Shown here: piece after piece, positions 46,606-55,633 of the stretch
How positions within the stretch are numbered: the first letter of the stretch is position 1
Layout: every line of letters starts with the position of its first letter
Assembly (NCBI RefSeq): GCF_900497695.1
Contig: NZ_UIDD01000011.1
Location: forward strand, 62,001 to 126,000
Origin: Pseudomonas wadenswilerensis
Lineage (GTDB): Bacteria > Pseudomonadota > Gammaproteobacteria > Pseudomonadales > Pseudomonadaceae
Direction: 5' to 3'
DNA: 64,000 nucleotides
Translations under genes and position numbers: made by a program
The notes under the pieces: model-generated
Databases searched by the model: none
Told to the model about the DNA's origin: nothing
Seen by the model: only the letters and a program-made list of their open reading frames with translations

Positions 46606-47643
46606 TTATTCGCTGGAGAGCAGGTCCATGGTGTGTTTGTCCATCATTTCCAGGGCACGGCCACCACCGCGAGCCACGCAGGTCAGCGGGTCTTCGGCGA
46701 CGATTACCGGCAGGCCGGTTTCCTGGGCCAGCAGCTTGTCGAGGTCGCGCAGCAGGGCGCCACCACCGGTCAGCACCAGGCCACGCTCGGCGATGTCCGA
46801 AGCCAGCTCTGGCGGCGATTGCTCCAGGGCGCTCTTGACTGCCTGGACGATGGTCGCCAGGGATTCCTGCAGGGCTTCAAGCACTTCATTGGAATTCAGG
46901 GTGAAGGCACGTGGCACGCCCTCGGCCAGGTTGCGGCCGCGGACATCGACTTCACGGACTTCGCCGCCCGGGTAGGCAGTACCGATTTCCTGCTTGATGC
47001 GCTCAGCGGTGGATTCACCGATCAGGCTACCGTAGTTGCGACGTACGTAGGTGACAATGGCTTCGTCGAAACGGTCGCCACCGACCCGTACGGATTCGGC
47101 GTAAACCACACCGTTCAGGGAGATCAGCGCGATTTCAGTGGTACCACCACCGATATCGACGACCATCGAACCGCGGGCTTCTTCAACCGGCAGGCCGGCA
47201 CCAATGGCGGCCGCCATCGGCTCTTCGATCAGGAACACTTCGCGGGCACCGGCGCCCAGCGCCGACTCGCGAATGGCCCGGCGCTCGACCTGGGTCGATT
47301 TGCACGGCACGCAGATCAGAACCCGCGGGCTTGGCTGCAGGAAGCTGTTCTCGTGAACCTTGTTGATGAAGTACTGCAGCATTTTTTCGCAAACGCTGAA
47401 GTCGGCGATCACGCCGTCTTTCATCGGACGAATGGCAGCAATGTTGCCAGGCGTACGGCCCAGCATGCGCTTGGCCTCGGTACCGACAGCGACGACACTT
47501 TTCTGGTTGCCGTGAGTACGAATGGCCACAACCGATGGCTCATTCAGGACGATACCGCGCTCACGCACGTAAATAAGGGTGTTGGCAGTGCCCAGGTCGA
47601 TGGAAAGATCGCTGGAAAACATGCCACGCAGTTTCTTGAACAT
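46606..47643 (-). CDS. mreB: Actin-like cell-shape protein MreB
   Basis: 345 residues. The ATP-binding actin motifs are visible: SIDLGTANTLIYV, MVVDIGGGTTEIA and LVLTGGGALLRDLD. MreB filaments organise lateral wall synthesis. First gene of mreBCD; divergent from gatC, with about 200 bp between. Confidence 0.98.
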   Translation of the reverse strand: MFKKLRGMFSSDLSIDLGTANTLIYVRERGIVLNEPSVVAIRTHGNQKSVVAVGTEAKRMLGRTPGNIAAIRPMKDGVIADFSVCEKMLQYFINKVHENSFLQPSPRVLICVPCKSTQVERRAIRESALGAGAREVFLIEEPMAAAIGAGLPVEEARGSMVVDIGGGTTEIALISLNGVVYAESVRVGGDRFDEAIVTYVRRNYGSLIGESTAERIKQEIGTAYPGGEVREVDVRGRNLAEGVPRAFTLNSNEVLEALQESLATIVQAVKSALEQSPPELASDIAERGLVLTGGGALLRDLDKLLAQETGLPVIVAEDPLTCVARGGGRALEMMDKHTMDLLSSE

Positions 47644-47845
47644 GGGAAAGTGACCCTAGGCAACGCGTGGGTAAAAAAGTGCGGCAAACTCTAACAACGG
47701 CGGGGATTTTGGGCAAGGCACCAATATGTTAAATTGGCGGTTTTTCCGAGCAAGCCTGCACATGATCGCGGCCTTATGACCGTAATACTGCCAGCATGTT
47801 CCTCATCGCGGAGCAAATCCGTTTCTGTTTTCCCAGGAGATCCCC

Positions 47846-48133
47846 ATGGCGCTTGAACGCTGCGACGTGGAAAAGATCGCTCATCTGGCCCGACTGGGCC
47901 TGAATGAAGGCGATCTGCCACGCACTACCGATGCCCTGAACAGTATTCTGGGACTGATCGACCAGATGCAAGCGGTCGACACCACTGGCATCGAGCCACT
48001 GGCCCACCCTCTGGAAGCCACTCAGCGCCTGCGCGCCGATGTGGTAACAGAAAGTAACCATCGCGACAGCTACCAGGCCATCGCCCCGTCGACGGAAGAC
48101 GGCCTGTACCTGGTTCCGCAAGTCATCGAGTAA
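47846..48133 (+). CDS. gatC: Asp/Glu-tRNA amidotransferase subunit C
   Basis: A 95-residue subunit that wraps around GatA and stabilises the GatCAB complex. The conserved VEKIAHLARLGLNE start and the LRADVVTESNHRD segment are typical. GGAGATCCCC precedes the ATG. Confidence 0.95.
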   Translation: MALERCDVEKIAHLARLGLNEGDLPRTTDALNSILGLIDQMQAVDTTGIEPLAHPLEATQRLRADVVTESNHRDSYQAIAPSTEDGLYLVPQVIE

Positions 48134-48149
48134 GGGAATAGAGCCTGCC

Positions 48150-49601
48150 ATGCATCAACTGACCCTGGCCGAGATCGCCCGCGGACTCGCCGACAAGAAG
48201 TTTTCTTCCGAAGAGCTGACCCGTGCCCTGCTGGCGCGGATCAACCAGCTCGACCCGCAAATCAACAGTTTCATCAGCGTCACCGAAGAACTGGCCATCA
48301 GCCAGGCCCGGGCCGCCGACGCCCGCCGCGCCGCCGGCGAGAACGGCGCCCTGCTCGGCGCGCCGATCGGCCACAAGGACCTGTTCTGCACCCAGGGCAT
48401 CCGCACCAGCTGCGGCTCGAAGATGCTCGACAACTTCAAGGCGCCGTACGACGCGACGGTGGTCAGCAAGCTGGCCGAAGCCGGCACCGTGACCCTGGGC
48501 AAGACCAACATGGACGAATTCGCCATGGGTTCGGCCAACGAGAGCAGCTACTACGGCGCGGTGAAAAACCCGTGGAACCTCGAGCACGTGCCCGGTGGTT
48601 CTTCCGGTGGTTCGGCTGCCGCGGTTGCCGCGCGCCTGCTGCCGGCAGCCACTGCCACCGACACCGGCGGCTCGATCCGCCAGCCGGCGGCACTCACCAG
48701 CCTGACCGGCCTGAAACCGACCTACGGTCGTGTTTCGCGTTGGGGCATGATCGCCTACGCGTCGAGCCTCGACCAGGGTGGCCCGCTGGCCCGCACCGCC
48801 GAAGACTGCGCGCTAATGCTGCAAGGCATGGCCGGCTTCGACCCCAAGGACTCCACCAGCATCGATGAACCGGTGCCGGACTACAGCGCCAGTCTCAATG
48901 CCTCGCTCCAGGGCCTGCGCATCGGCCTGCCGAAGGAATACTTCGGTGCCGGCCTCGATCCGCGCATTGCCGACCTGGTCCAGGCCAGCGTCAAGGAGCT
49001 GGAAAAGCTCGGCGCGGTGGTCAAGGAAATCAGCCTGCCGAACATGCAGCACGCGATTCCGGCCTACTACGTGATCGCCCCGGCAGAAGCCTCGTCCAAC
49101 CTGTCGCGTTTTGACGGCGTGCGTTTCGGCTACCGCTGCGAGAACCCCGTCGACCTCACCGACCTGTACAAGCGCTCCCGTGGCGAAGGCTTCGGTGCCG
49201 AAGTGCAGCGCCGGATCATGGTCGGTGCCTACGCTCTGTCGGCCGGTTACTACGATGCCTACTACCTGCAGGCGCAGAAAATCCGTCGCCTGATCAAGAA
49301 CGACTTCATGGCTGCGTTCAACGACGTCGACGTCATTCTCGGCCCGACCACGCCAAACCTGGCCTGGAAAATCGGCGCCAAGAACAACGACCCGGTCGCT
49401 GAGTACCTGGAAGACGTCTACACCATCACCGCCAACCTCGCCGGCCTGCCAGGCCTGTCGATGCCGGCCGGTTTCGTCGATGGTCTGCCGGTTGGCGTGC
49501 AGTTGCTCGCGCCGTATTTCCACGAAGGCCGCCTGCTCAACGTCGCGCACCGCTATCAGCAAGTCACTGATTGGCACACTCGCGTACCTAACGGCTTCTG
49601 A
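48150..49601 (+). CDS. gatA: Asp/Glu-tRNA amidotransferase subunit A
   Basis: 483-residue amidase that releases ammonia from glutamine or asparagine. The Ser-cisSer-Lys triad is visible: Lys in GAPIGHKDLFC, cis-Ser in GGSSGGSAAAVAA and the catalytic Ser in TGGSIRQPA. It follows gatC by 16 nt. Confidence 0.97.
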   Translation: MHQLTLAEIARGLADKKFSSEELTRALLARINQLDPQINSFISVTEELAISQARAADARRAAGENGALLGAPIGHKDLFCTQGIRTSCGSKMLDNFKAPYDATVVSKLAEAGTVTLGKTNMDEFAMGSANESSYYGAVKNPWNLEHVPGGSSGGSAAAVAARLLPAATATDTGGSIRQPAALTSLTGLKPTYGRVSRWGMIAYASSLDQGGPLARTAEDCALMLQGMAGFDPKDSTSIDEPVPDYSASLNASLQGLRIGLPKEYFGAGLDPRIADLVQASVKELEKLGAVVKEISLPNMQHAIPAYYVIAPAEASSNLSRFDGVRFGYRCENPVDLTDLYKRSRGEGFGAEVQRRIMVGAYALSAGYYDAYYLQAQKIRRLIKNDFMAAFNDVDVILGPTTPNLAWKIGAKNNDPVAEYLEDVYTITANLAGLPGLSMPAGFVDGLPVGVQLLAPYFHEGRLLNVAHRYQQVTDWHTRVPNGF

Positions 49602-49612
49602 GGGATCACCAC

Positions 49613-51058
49613 ATGCAATGGGAAGTTGTCATCGGGCTGGAGATTCATACCCAGCTCGCCACCCAGTCGAAGATTTTCTCCGGCAGCTCCACCACCTTCG
49701 GTTCCGAGCCGAACACCCAGGCCAGCCTGATCGACCTGGGCATGCCCGGCGTACTGCCGGTGCTGAACCAGGAAGCGGTGCGCATGGCCTGCATGTTCGG
49801 CCTGGCCATCGATGCCGAAATCGGCCAGCACAACGTGTTCGCGCGCAAGAACTACTTCTACCCTGACCTGCCCAAGGGCTACCAGATCAGCCAGATGGAA
49901 CTGCCGATCGTCGGCAAGGGCCACCTGGACATCGCCCTCGAAGACGGCACCGTCAAGCGCGTCGGCATTACCCGTGCGCACCTTGAAGAAGACGCCGGCA
50001 AAAGCCTGCACGAAGACTTCAGCGGCTCCACCGGCATCGACCTCAACCGCGCCGGCACGCCACTGCTGGAGATCGTCTCCGAGCCGGACATGCGCAGCGC
50101 CAAAGAGGCTGTTGCCTACGTCAAGGCCATCCATGCCCTGGTGCGCTACCTGGGCATCTGCGACGGCAACATGGCCGAAGGCTCGTTGCGTTGCGACTGC
50201 AACGTTTCGGTTCGCCCGAAAGGCCAGGCCGAGTTCGGTACCCGCTGCGAGATCAAGAACGTCAACTCGTTCCGTTTCATCGAGCGCGCGATCAACACCG
50301 AAGTGCAGCGTCAGATCGAGCTGATCGAAGATGGCGGCCGGGTCATCCAGGAAACCCGCCTGTATGATCCGAACAAGGACGAGACCCGCTCCATGCGTAG
50401 CAAGGAGGAAGCCAACGACTACCGTTACTTCCCCGACCCGGACCTGTTGCCGGTGGTCATCGAGAACGCCTTCCTCGAAGACATCCGCGCCACCCTGCCC
50501 GAGCTGCCACCGCAAAAGCGCGAGCGTTTCCAGAGCCAGTTCGGCCTCTCGGCCTACGACGCCAACGTGCTGGCGACCAGCCGTGAGCAGGCTGACTACT
50601 TCGAACAGGTGGTCGGCGTGTGTGGCGATGCCAAGCTTGCCGCCAACTGGGTCATGGTCGAGCTGGGCAGCCTGCTCAACAAGCTGGGCGTGGAAATCGA
50701 CCAGTCGCCGGTCAGCGCCGCGCACCTGGGCGGCATGCTCAAGCGCATCCTCGACAACACCATCAGCGGCAAGATTGCCAAGGTAGTGTTCGAGAAGATG
50801 GCCGCCGGCGACGGCGATGCCGACCAGATCATCGAAGCCGAGGGCCTGAAACAGGTCACCGACAGCGGTGCGATCGAGAAGGTCCTGGACGAAGTGTTGG
50901 CAGCCAACGCCGAGCAGGTCGAGCAGTACCGCGCCGCTGACGAAGCCAAGCGCGGCAAGATGTTCGGCTTTTTCGTCGGGCAGGCCATGAAAGCCTCCAA
51001 GGGCAAGGCCAACCCGCAGCAAGTGAACCAATTGCTCAAGAGCAAGCTCGAAGGGTAG
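49613..51058 (+). CDS. gatB: Asp/Glu-tRNA amidotransferase subunit B
   Basis: 481-residue subunit that activates and amidates misacylated tRNA. Clear motifs: WEVVIGLEIHTQL at the N-terminus, YFYPDLPKGYQISQ, and a C-terminal YqeY-like helical tail. The presence of gatCAB indicates that the organism forms Asn-tRNA and/or Gln-tRNA indirectly. Confidence 0.97.
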   Translation: MQWEVVIGLEIHTQLATQSKIFSGSSTTFGSEPNTQASLIDLGMPGVLPVLNQEAVRMACMFGLAIDAEIGQHNVFARKNYFYPDLPKGYQISQMELPIVGKGHLDIALEDGTVKRVGITRAHLEEDAGKSLHEDFSGSTGIDLNRAGTPLLEIVSEPDMRSAKEAVAYVKAIHALVRYLGICDGNMAEGSLRCDCNVSVRPKGQAEFGTRCEIKNVNSFRFIERAINTEVQRQIELIEDGGRVIQETRLYDPNKDETRSMRSKEEANDYRYFPDPDLLPVVIENAFLEDIRATLPELPPQKRERFQSQFGLSAYDANVLATSREQADYFEQVVGVCGDAKLAANWVMVELGSLLNKLGVEIDQSPVSAAHLGGMLKRILDNTISGKIAKVVFEKMAAGDGDADQIIEAEGLKQVTDSGAIEKVLDEVLAANAEQVEQYRAADEAKRGKMFGFFVGQAMKASKGKANPQQVNQLLKSKLEG

Positions 51059-51070
51059 TTCGCATTACCC

Positions 51071-51163
51071 TGTGGGAGCCGGCGTTGCCGGCGATGCAAG
51101 GCGAAGCCTTGCCAGTTTCTGGGGCTGCCGAGCAGCCCATCGCCGGCAACGCCGGCTCCCACA
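51071..51163. repeat. REP palindrome with perfect 26-bp arms
   Basis: TGTGGGAGCCGGCGTTGCCG (51071 onward, to 51096) and its exact complement (51138-51163) enclose a 41-nt middle with a second small hairpin. Each arm contains TGTGGGAGCCGG, the same 12 bases as the site occupied by the IS element. Confidence 0.9.
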
Positions 51164-51195
51164 GGTGATCACTTCACCTCGGAGCAACTGATTTG

Positions 51196-51567
51196 ATGTG
51201 GCGTCCCCTCAGCGCACTCGCGCTCTTCACCCTGCTGGCCGGCTGCGCCAGCCACGATATCGACTCCCGCGGTTACGACAAGACCGGCACCGCCTCCTAT
51301 TACGGCTCCCGACACCACGGTAAACGCACCGCCAGTGGCGAAGCCTTCAACCAACACGGCATGACCGCTGCCCACCGTAGCCTGCCCTTCGGCACGCGGG
51401 TCAAAGTCACCAACCTCAACAACGAACGCAGCGTGGTAGTCCGCATCAACGACCGCGGCCCGCATACCCGTGGCCGGCTGATCGACCTGTCGCGCGCTGC
51501 CGCGGAAAAACTCGGGATGATCCGTAGCGGAACCGCGCGCGTACGGGTACAAAGTCTCAGCGACTGA
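51196..51567 (+). CDS. RlpA-like lipoprotein
   Basis: A 123-residue lipoprotein. The lipobox LLAGC is near residue 16, which gives a mature protein anchored at Cys. The double-psi beta-barrel core GTASYYGSRHHGKRTASGEAF and the catalytic-type region VRINDRGPHTRGRLIDLS are typical of RlpA, a lytic transglycosylase acting on denuded glycan. It lacks the SPOR domain, so septal targeting is unlikely. ATG 51196 is preferred to TTG 51193. Confidence 0.9.
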   Translation: MWRPLSALALFTLLAGCASHDIDSRGYDKTGTASYYGSRHHGKRTASGEAFNQHGMTAAHRSLPFGTRVKVTNLNNERSVVVRINDRGPHTRGRLIDLSRAAAEKLGMIRSGTARVRVQSLSD

Positions 51568-51587
51568 CCTGCCCCCGGAGCACGACC

Positions 51588-52673
51588 ATTTTCGACCTGG
51601 CCGCTTTACCTACTTTCAGCCTGTTGCAACTGAGCATCGGCCTGCTGTTGCTGATCGCCGGCGCCGAACTGCTGGTACGCGCCGCCCTGCGCCTGGCCGC
51701 CAGCCTGCAAGTCCGACCACTGATCATCGGCCTGAGCCTGGTGGCATTCGGCAGCAGCGCACCGCAACTGACCGTCAGCCTGCAGGCGGCCTACACCGGC
51801 GCGCCGGATGTCGCCGTCGGCAGCGTGATCGGCAGCAACATCTTCAACATCCTGGTAACCCTGGGCCTGGCCGCGCTGATCATTCCGCTGCGGGTCTCGC
51901 GCCAGTTGGTGCGCCTGGACATCCCGTTGATGATCGTCGCCAGCCTGGCAGTGTACCTGCTGGCCTTCAACGAACTGCTGGGGCGCCTGGAGGGTGCCCT
52001 GCTGTTGTGCGGCCTGTTCGGCTACCTGGCGATACTCTGGCACCAGTCCCGACACCATGCCCGCACCTACCCTGCCCCCGGCCCGCGCCCGCAGCGTGGT
52101 GGCCGATTCTGGCTAGGGAGCGTGCTGTTGATGCTGGCCGGGCTAGGCCTGCTCAGCCTGGCCGGCCATCTGCTGCTGGAGGCAGCAGTGGAGGTAGCGC
52201 AGGACCTGGGGCTGTCGGAACGGGTCATCGGCCTGACCGTGGTGGCCGTCTGCACCTCCCTGCCGGAACTGGCCACCTCGCTGATCGCCGCCCTGCGTGG
52301 TGAGCGGGAGATCGCCGTAGGTAACGTCATCGGCAGCAATCTGTTCAACCTGCTGGCGGTACTCGGCCTGACCGCGCTGGTCGCCCCCGAGCCGCTGTCG
52401 ATCTCGCCCAATGCCCTGGCCTTCGACCTGCCGGTGATGCTCGGGGTCGCGGTGCTGGTATTGCCGGTGTTCTACTCGGGTTACCGGGTGACGCGTGCCG
52501 AGGGGCTGGTGTTCCTCTGCCTGTACCTGGCTTATGGCCTGCATGTGGTGGCCTTCACCACCGGCATGCCGCTGGCCAGCCGACTTGAAAAACTGATGCT
52601 GTTCTACGCATTGCCAGCACTGGGGGCGTTGTTGCTGTACACCACCCTGCGTGCCTGGCGCCGCCAACACTAA
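51588..52673 (+). CDS. CaCA-family sodium/calcium exchanger-like protein
   Basis: About 361 residues with ten or eleven membrane helices and two alpha-repeats: GSSAPQLTVSLQAAYTG with GSVIGSNIFNI, and TSLPELATSLIAALRGE with NVIGSNLFNL. These are the ion-binding repeats of K+-independent Na+/Ca2+ exchangers (YrbG-like). The start is uncertain. ATT at 51588 has GGAG seven nt upstream, while the only conventional in-frame start, TTG 51624, has no ribosome site. Located just after an RlpA-like gene. Confidence 0.9.
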   Translation: MFDLAALPTFSLLQLSIGLLLLIAGAELLVRAALRLAASLQVRPLIIGLSLVAFGSSAPQLTVSLQAAYTGAPDVAVGSVIGSNIFNILVTLGLAALIIPLRVSRQLVRLDIPLMIVASLAVYLLAFNELLGRLEGALLLCGLFGYLAILWHQSRHHARTYPAPGPRPQRGGRFWLGSVLLMLAGLGLLSLAGHLLLEAAVEVAQDLGLSERVIGLTVVAVCTSLPELATSLIAALRGEREIAVGNVIGSNLFNLLAVLGLTALVAPEPLSISPNALAFDLPVMLGVAVLVLPVFYSGYRVTRAEGLVFLCLYLAYGLHVVAFTTGMPLASRLEKLMLFYALPALGALLLYTTLRAWRRQH

Positions 52674-52683
52674 GGAAAACAAC

Positions 52684-53061
52684 ATGGGCGACAACAACAA
52701 ATCCGGCGAACAGGTTCGCCGCCAGGTCATGGGCGATGCCTTCGTCGATCGCGCACTGAACAACGCCACCGACTTCAGCCAGCCGCTGCAGGACTTCGTC
52801 AATGAGCATGCCTGGGGCAGCGTCTGGAGCCGCGAAGGCCTGCCGCTGAAAACCCGCAGCCTGATCACCCTCGCCGCCCTCACCGCACTCAAGTGCCCGC
52901 AAGAGCTCAAGGGCCACGTGCGCGGCGCCTTGAACAACGGTTGTACGGTCGAGGAGATTCGTGAAGCGCTGCTGCACTGCGCGGTATACGCCGGCGTGCC
53001 GGCGGCGGTCGATGCCTTCCGCGCCGCCCAGGAAGTGATCGACAGCTACCAGCAGGGCTGA
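52684..53061 (+). CDS. Carboxymuconolactone-decarboxylase-family protein
   Basis: A 125-residue AhpD-like fold protein related to PcaC. Visible segments are WSREGLPLKTRSLITLAAL, CPQELKGHVRGALNNGCTVEEIREALLH and YAGVPAAVDAF. Family members include gamma-carboxymuconolactone decarboxylase and thiol peroxidase-like enzymes. No pca genes are nearby, so the substrate is open. The first codons include an ACAACAACAAA tract that could bind Hfq/Crc. Confidence 0.9.
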   Translation: MGDNNKSGEQVRRQVMGDAFVDRALNNATDFSQPLQDFVNEHAWGSVWSREGLPLKTRSLITLAALTALKCPQELKGHVRGALNNGCTVEEIREALLHCAVYAGVPAAVDAFRAAQEVIDSYQQG

Positions 53062-53083
53062 TCGATCACTTCGGGCGAGGCCG

Positions 53084-54457
53084 TCAGTTGCTGACGACGG
53101 CGGCCTTCTGCCCCTTCTTCTTCAGCCAGAAAGCCACGCCCAGGGTGGCGATCCAGGCCGGGATCAGCATCACCGAGATGCGGATCGGCGGGGTCAGGTA
53201 CATCACCACCAGAATCAGCCCGATGAACGCCAGGCACAGGTAGTTGGTCACCGGGTGGCCCCAGCTCCGGTAGAAGGTCGACTCGCCCGACGCCTGCTTG
53301 GCGCGGCGGAACTTCAGGTGGGTGATGCTGATGCTTGCCCAGTTGATCACCAGCGCCGATACCGCCAGCGCCATCAGCAGGCCGAAGGCCTCGCCCGGCA
53401 TCAAGTAGTTGATCAGCACGCACAGGCCGGTGGCCAGTGCGGAAACCGCCAGTGCGGTCAGCGGCACGCCGCGGCGGTTGACCTTGAGCAGGGCACGCGG
53501 CGCGTCGCCCTGGCTGGCCAGGCCGAACAGCATGCGGCTGTTGCAGTACACGCAGCTGTTGTACACCGACAGCGCGGCGGTCAATACCACCACGTTGAGG
53601 ATGGTCGCCACCAGGTTGCTGTCCAGGTTGTGGAAGATCATCACGAACGGGCTGCCGCCCTGCACCACCTTCTGCCACGGGTACAGCGACAACAGCACGG
53701 CCAGGGCGCCGATGTAGAAAATCAGAATGCGATAGACCACCTGGTTGGTGGCGCGCGGAATACTGTGGCGCGGATCGTCGGCTTCGGCGGCGGTGATACC
53801 AACCAGCTCCAGGCCGCCGAAAGAGAACATGATCACCGCCATGGCCATCAGCAAGCCGGTGAAGCCGTTGGGGAAGAAGCCGCCGTACTGCCAGAGGTTG
53901 GCCACGCTGGCATCCGGCCCGCCATTACCGCTGGCCAGCAGCCAGGCGCCAAAGCCGATCATGCTGACGATGGCGATGACCTTGACCAGGGCGAACCAGA
54001 ACTCCATCTCGCCATAGACCTTCACCTGGGTGAGGTTGATCAGGTTGATCACCACGAAGAAGATCGCCGCCGTCGCCCAGGTCGGGAAGTCCGGCCACCA
54101 GTACTGCACGTAGATGCCCACGGCCGTCAGCTCGGCCATGCCGACCAGGACGTAGACCACCCAGTAGTTCCAGCCGGAAACGAAACCGGCGAACTCGTTC
54201 CAGTAGCGGTGGGCAAAGTGGCTGAAGCTGCCGGCAACCGGCTCGTCGACCACCATCTCGCCCAGCTGGCGCATGATGAAGAACGCCATCAGGCCGGCAA
54301 TCGCGTACCCCAGCAGCACGGCCGGGCCGGCCATCTGAATGGTCTGGGCAATGCCCAGAAACAGGCCGGTACCGATGGCGCCACCCAGGGCAATCAACTG
54401 GATATGGCGATTTTTCAACCCGCGCTGTAATCGCTCTGGGGGGTTCTGTTCTTGCAT
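53084..54457 (-). CDS. aroP: Aromatic amino acid permease AroP
   Basis: A 457-residue APC-superfamily transporter with twelve membrane helices. Long blocks match E. coli AroP as I recall it: RGLKNRHIQLIALGGAIGTG, FFIMRQLGEMVVDEPVAGS, IMFSFGGLELVGITAAEADD and YNSCVYCNSRMLFGLA. It imports phenylalanine, tyrosine and tryptophan by proton symport. AAGGACACTTC precedes the ATG. Another close aromatic permease such as PheP is the main alternative. Confidence 0.92.
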   Translation of the reverse strand: MQEQNPPERLQRGLKNRHIQLIALGGAIGTGLFLGIAQTIQMAGPAVLLGYAIAGLMAFFIMRQLGEMVVDEPVAGSFSHFAHRYWNEFAGFVSGWNYWVVYVLVGMAELTAVGIYVQYWWPDFPTWATAAIFFVVINLINLTQVKVYGEMEFWFALVKVIAIVSMIGFGAWLLASGNGGPDASVANLWQYGGFFPNGFTGLLMAMAVIMFSFGGLELVGITAAEADDPRHSIPRATNQVVYRILIFYIGALAVLLSLYPWQKVVQGGSPFVMIFHNLDSNLVATILNVVVLTAALSVYNSCVYCNSRMLFGLASQGDAPRALLKVNRRGVPLTALAVSALATGLCVLINYLMPGEAFGLLMALAVSALVINWASISITHLKFRRAKQASGESTFYRSWGHPVTNYLCLAFIGLILVVMYLTPPIRISVMLIPAWIATLGVAFWLKKKGQKAAVVSN

Positions 54458-54509
54458 GAAGTGTCCTTGAAGGTGGAAGGCAGTGTTGGCTTTATTGTCG
54501 GCACAGAAT

Positions 54510-55451
54510 CTAGATCCAGCCGCCCCACTGCAAGAGGAAAATGCCGATATTCGTGGTTATGGCGGCCATCAGCGTGGTTATCACGATGATCGAGGCGGCC
54601 AGTTCATGGTTACCGTTGGCCGCTCGGGCCATGACATAACTGGCGGCGGCGGTCGGGCTACCGATGTACAGGAACAGGATGCCCAGCTCCGCCCCGCGAA
54701 AACCGCAAAGCCAGGCCGCCAGGGTGCCGATCACCGGCAGCCAGATCATCTTCACCAGGCTGGCGCTGACCGCCAGGCCGCCACTCTCACGCAGCGAAAC
54801 CAGCGACAGGGTACCGCCGATGCAGATCAATGCCAGCGGCAGGGTCATCTGCGCCAGGTAATCGCCGGAGGTCAGCAGCCAGTTCGGCAGCGGCACTTGC
54901 CCGTAGGCCATGGGCGTGGCCAACAGCACGCTGATGATCAGCGGGTTGCGCAGGATACTCTTGAAGATGCTCCAGGGGTCGGACTTCATGCTCGGGCTGT
55001 ACACCGCCAGCACCACCGACGACAGCGAGTTGTACAGCAGGATCACCAGGCCGGCGAGGATCGCCCCCAGCGAGATACCGTAATCGCCGTACATGCTCGC
55101 TGCCAGCGCCAGGCCGATGACCCCGTTATTGCCGCGGAAACCGCCCTGAGTGTAAATCCCGCGATCCTCGCGCGGGCAGCGCCACAGGGCCACCCCCCAG
55201 GCCAGGGCAAAACTGCCCAGAGTGGCTGCCACGAAAAACACCAGCAGCCCGGGTTTGACCGCTGCGGTCAGGTCGGCGTGATAAATCCCCAGAAACAGCA
55301 GCGCCGGCATGCACACGTTGAACACCAGCGACGACGCGGTGTGGATGAAGCCGTCGTTGATGGCCTTGATGCGCTTGAGCAGCACGCCCATGAACAGCAT
55401 GGCGAACACCGGCGCCGTGATGTTCAGCGTCTGGATAAAAAGGGCGAGCAT
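54510..55451 (-). CDS. AEC-family transporter (auxin efflux carrier-like)
   Basis: 313 residues in about ten membrane helices, with two five-helix halves. Visible segments: VFAMLFMGVLLKRI near the N-terminus, FRGNNGVIGLALAASMYG in the middle, and GSPTAAASYVMARAANGNHELA in the second half. Bacterial members carry malate, malonate or other small carboxylates; the substrate is unknown. Divergent from the LexA-box operon. Confidence 0.88.
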   Translation of the reverse strand: MLALFIQTLNITAPVFAMLFMGVLLKRIKAINDGFIHTASSLVFNVCMPALLFLGIYHADLTAAVKPGLLVFFVAATLGSFALAWGVALWRCPREDRGIYTQGGFRGNNGVIGLALAASMYGDYGISLGAILAGLVILLYNSLSSVVLAVYSPSMKSDPWSIFKSILRNPLIISVLLATPMAYGQVPLPNWLLTSGDYLAQMTLPLALICIGGTLSLVSLRESGGLAVSASLVKMIWLPVIGTLAAWLCGFRGAELGILFLYIGSPTAAASYVMARAANGNHELAASIIVITTLMAAITTNIGIFLLQWGGWI

Positions 55452-55542
55452 GCAGGGTGGTCCCGATGGCTGTCGTTAGGGGGCTAATGATACGTCAGCC
55501 ATCCGTTGATGCCTCGCATTCTGACGTAAGAAAAAAGAATTG

Positions 55543-55596
55543 TTGACGTAGGAAATGGTTTGGATATGATCAAAACAACTGTACATACATACAGTT
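55543..55596 (+). promoter_or_regulatory. Sigma-70 promoter with LexA (SOS) box before the phospholipase-like gene
   Basis: A -35 TTGACG (55543-55548), a 16-nt spacer and a -10 TATGAT (55565-55570) form a good promoter. CTGTACATACATACAG (55579-55594) fits the LexA consensus CTGT-N8-ACAG with an AT-rich centre and symmetric AA/TT flanks. It lies at the predicted transcription start, where bound LexA would block initiation. Confidence 0.85.
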
Positions 55597-55633
55597 ATTT
55601 ATCGAAATCCATGACATCTCAAAGGAGTTGAAT

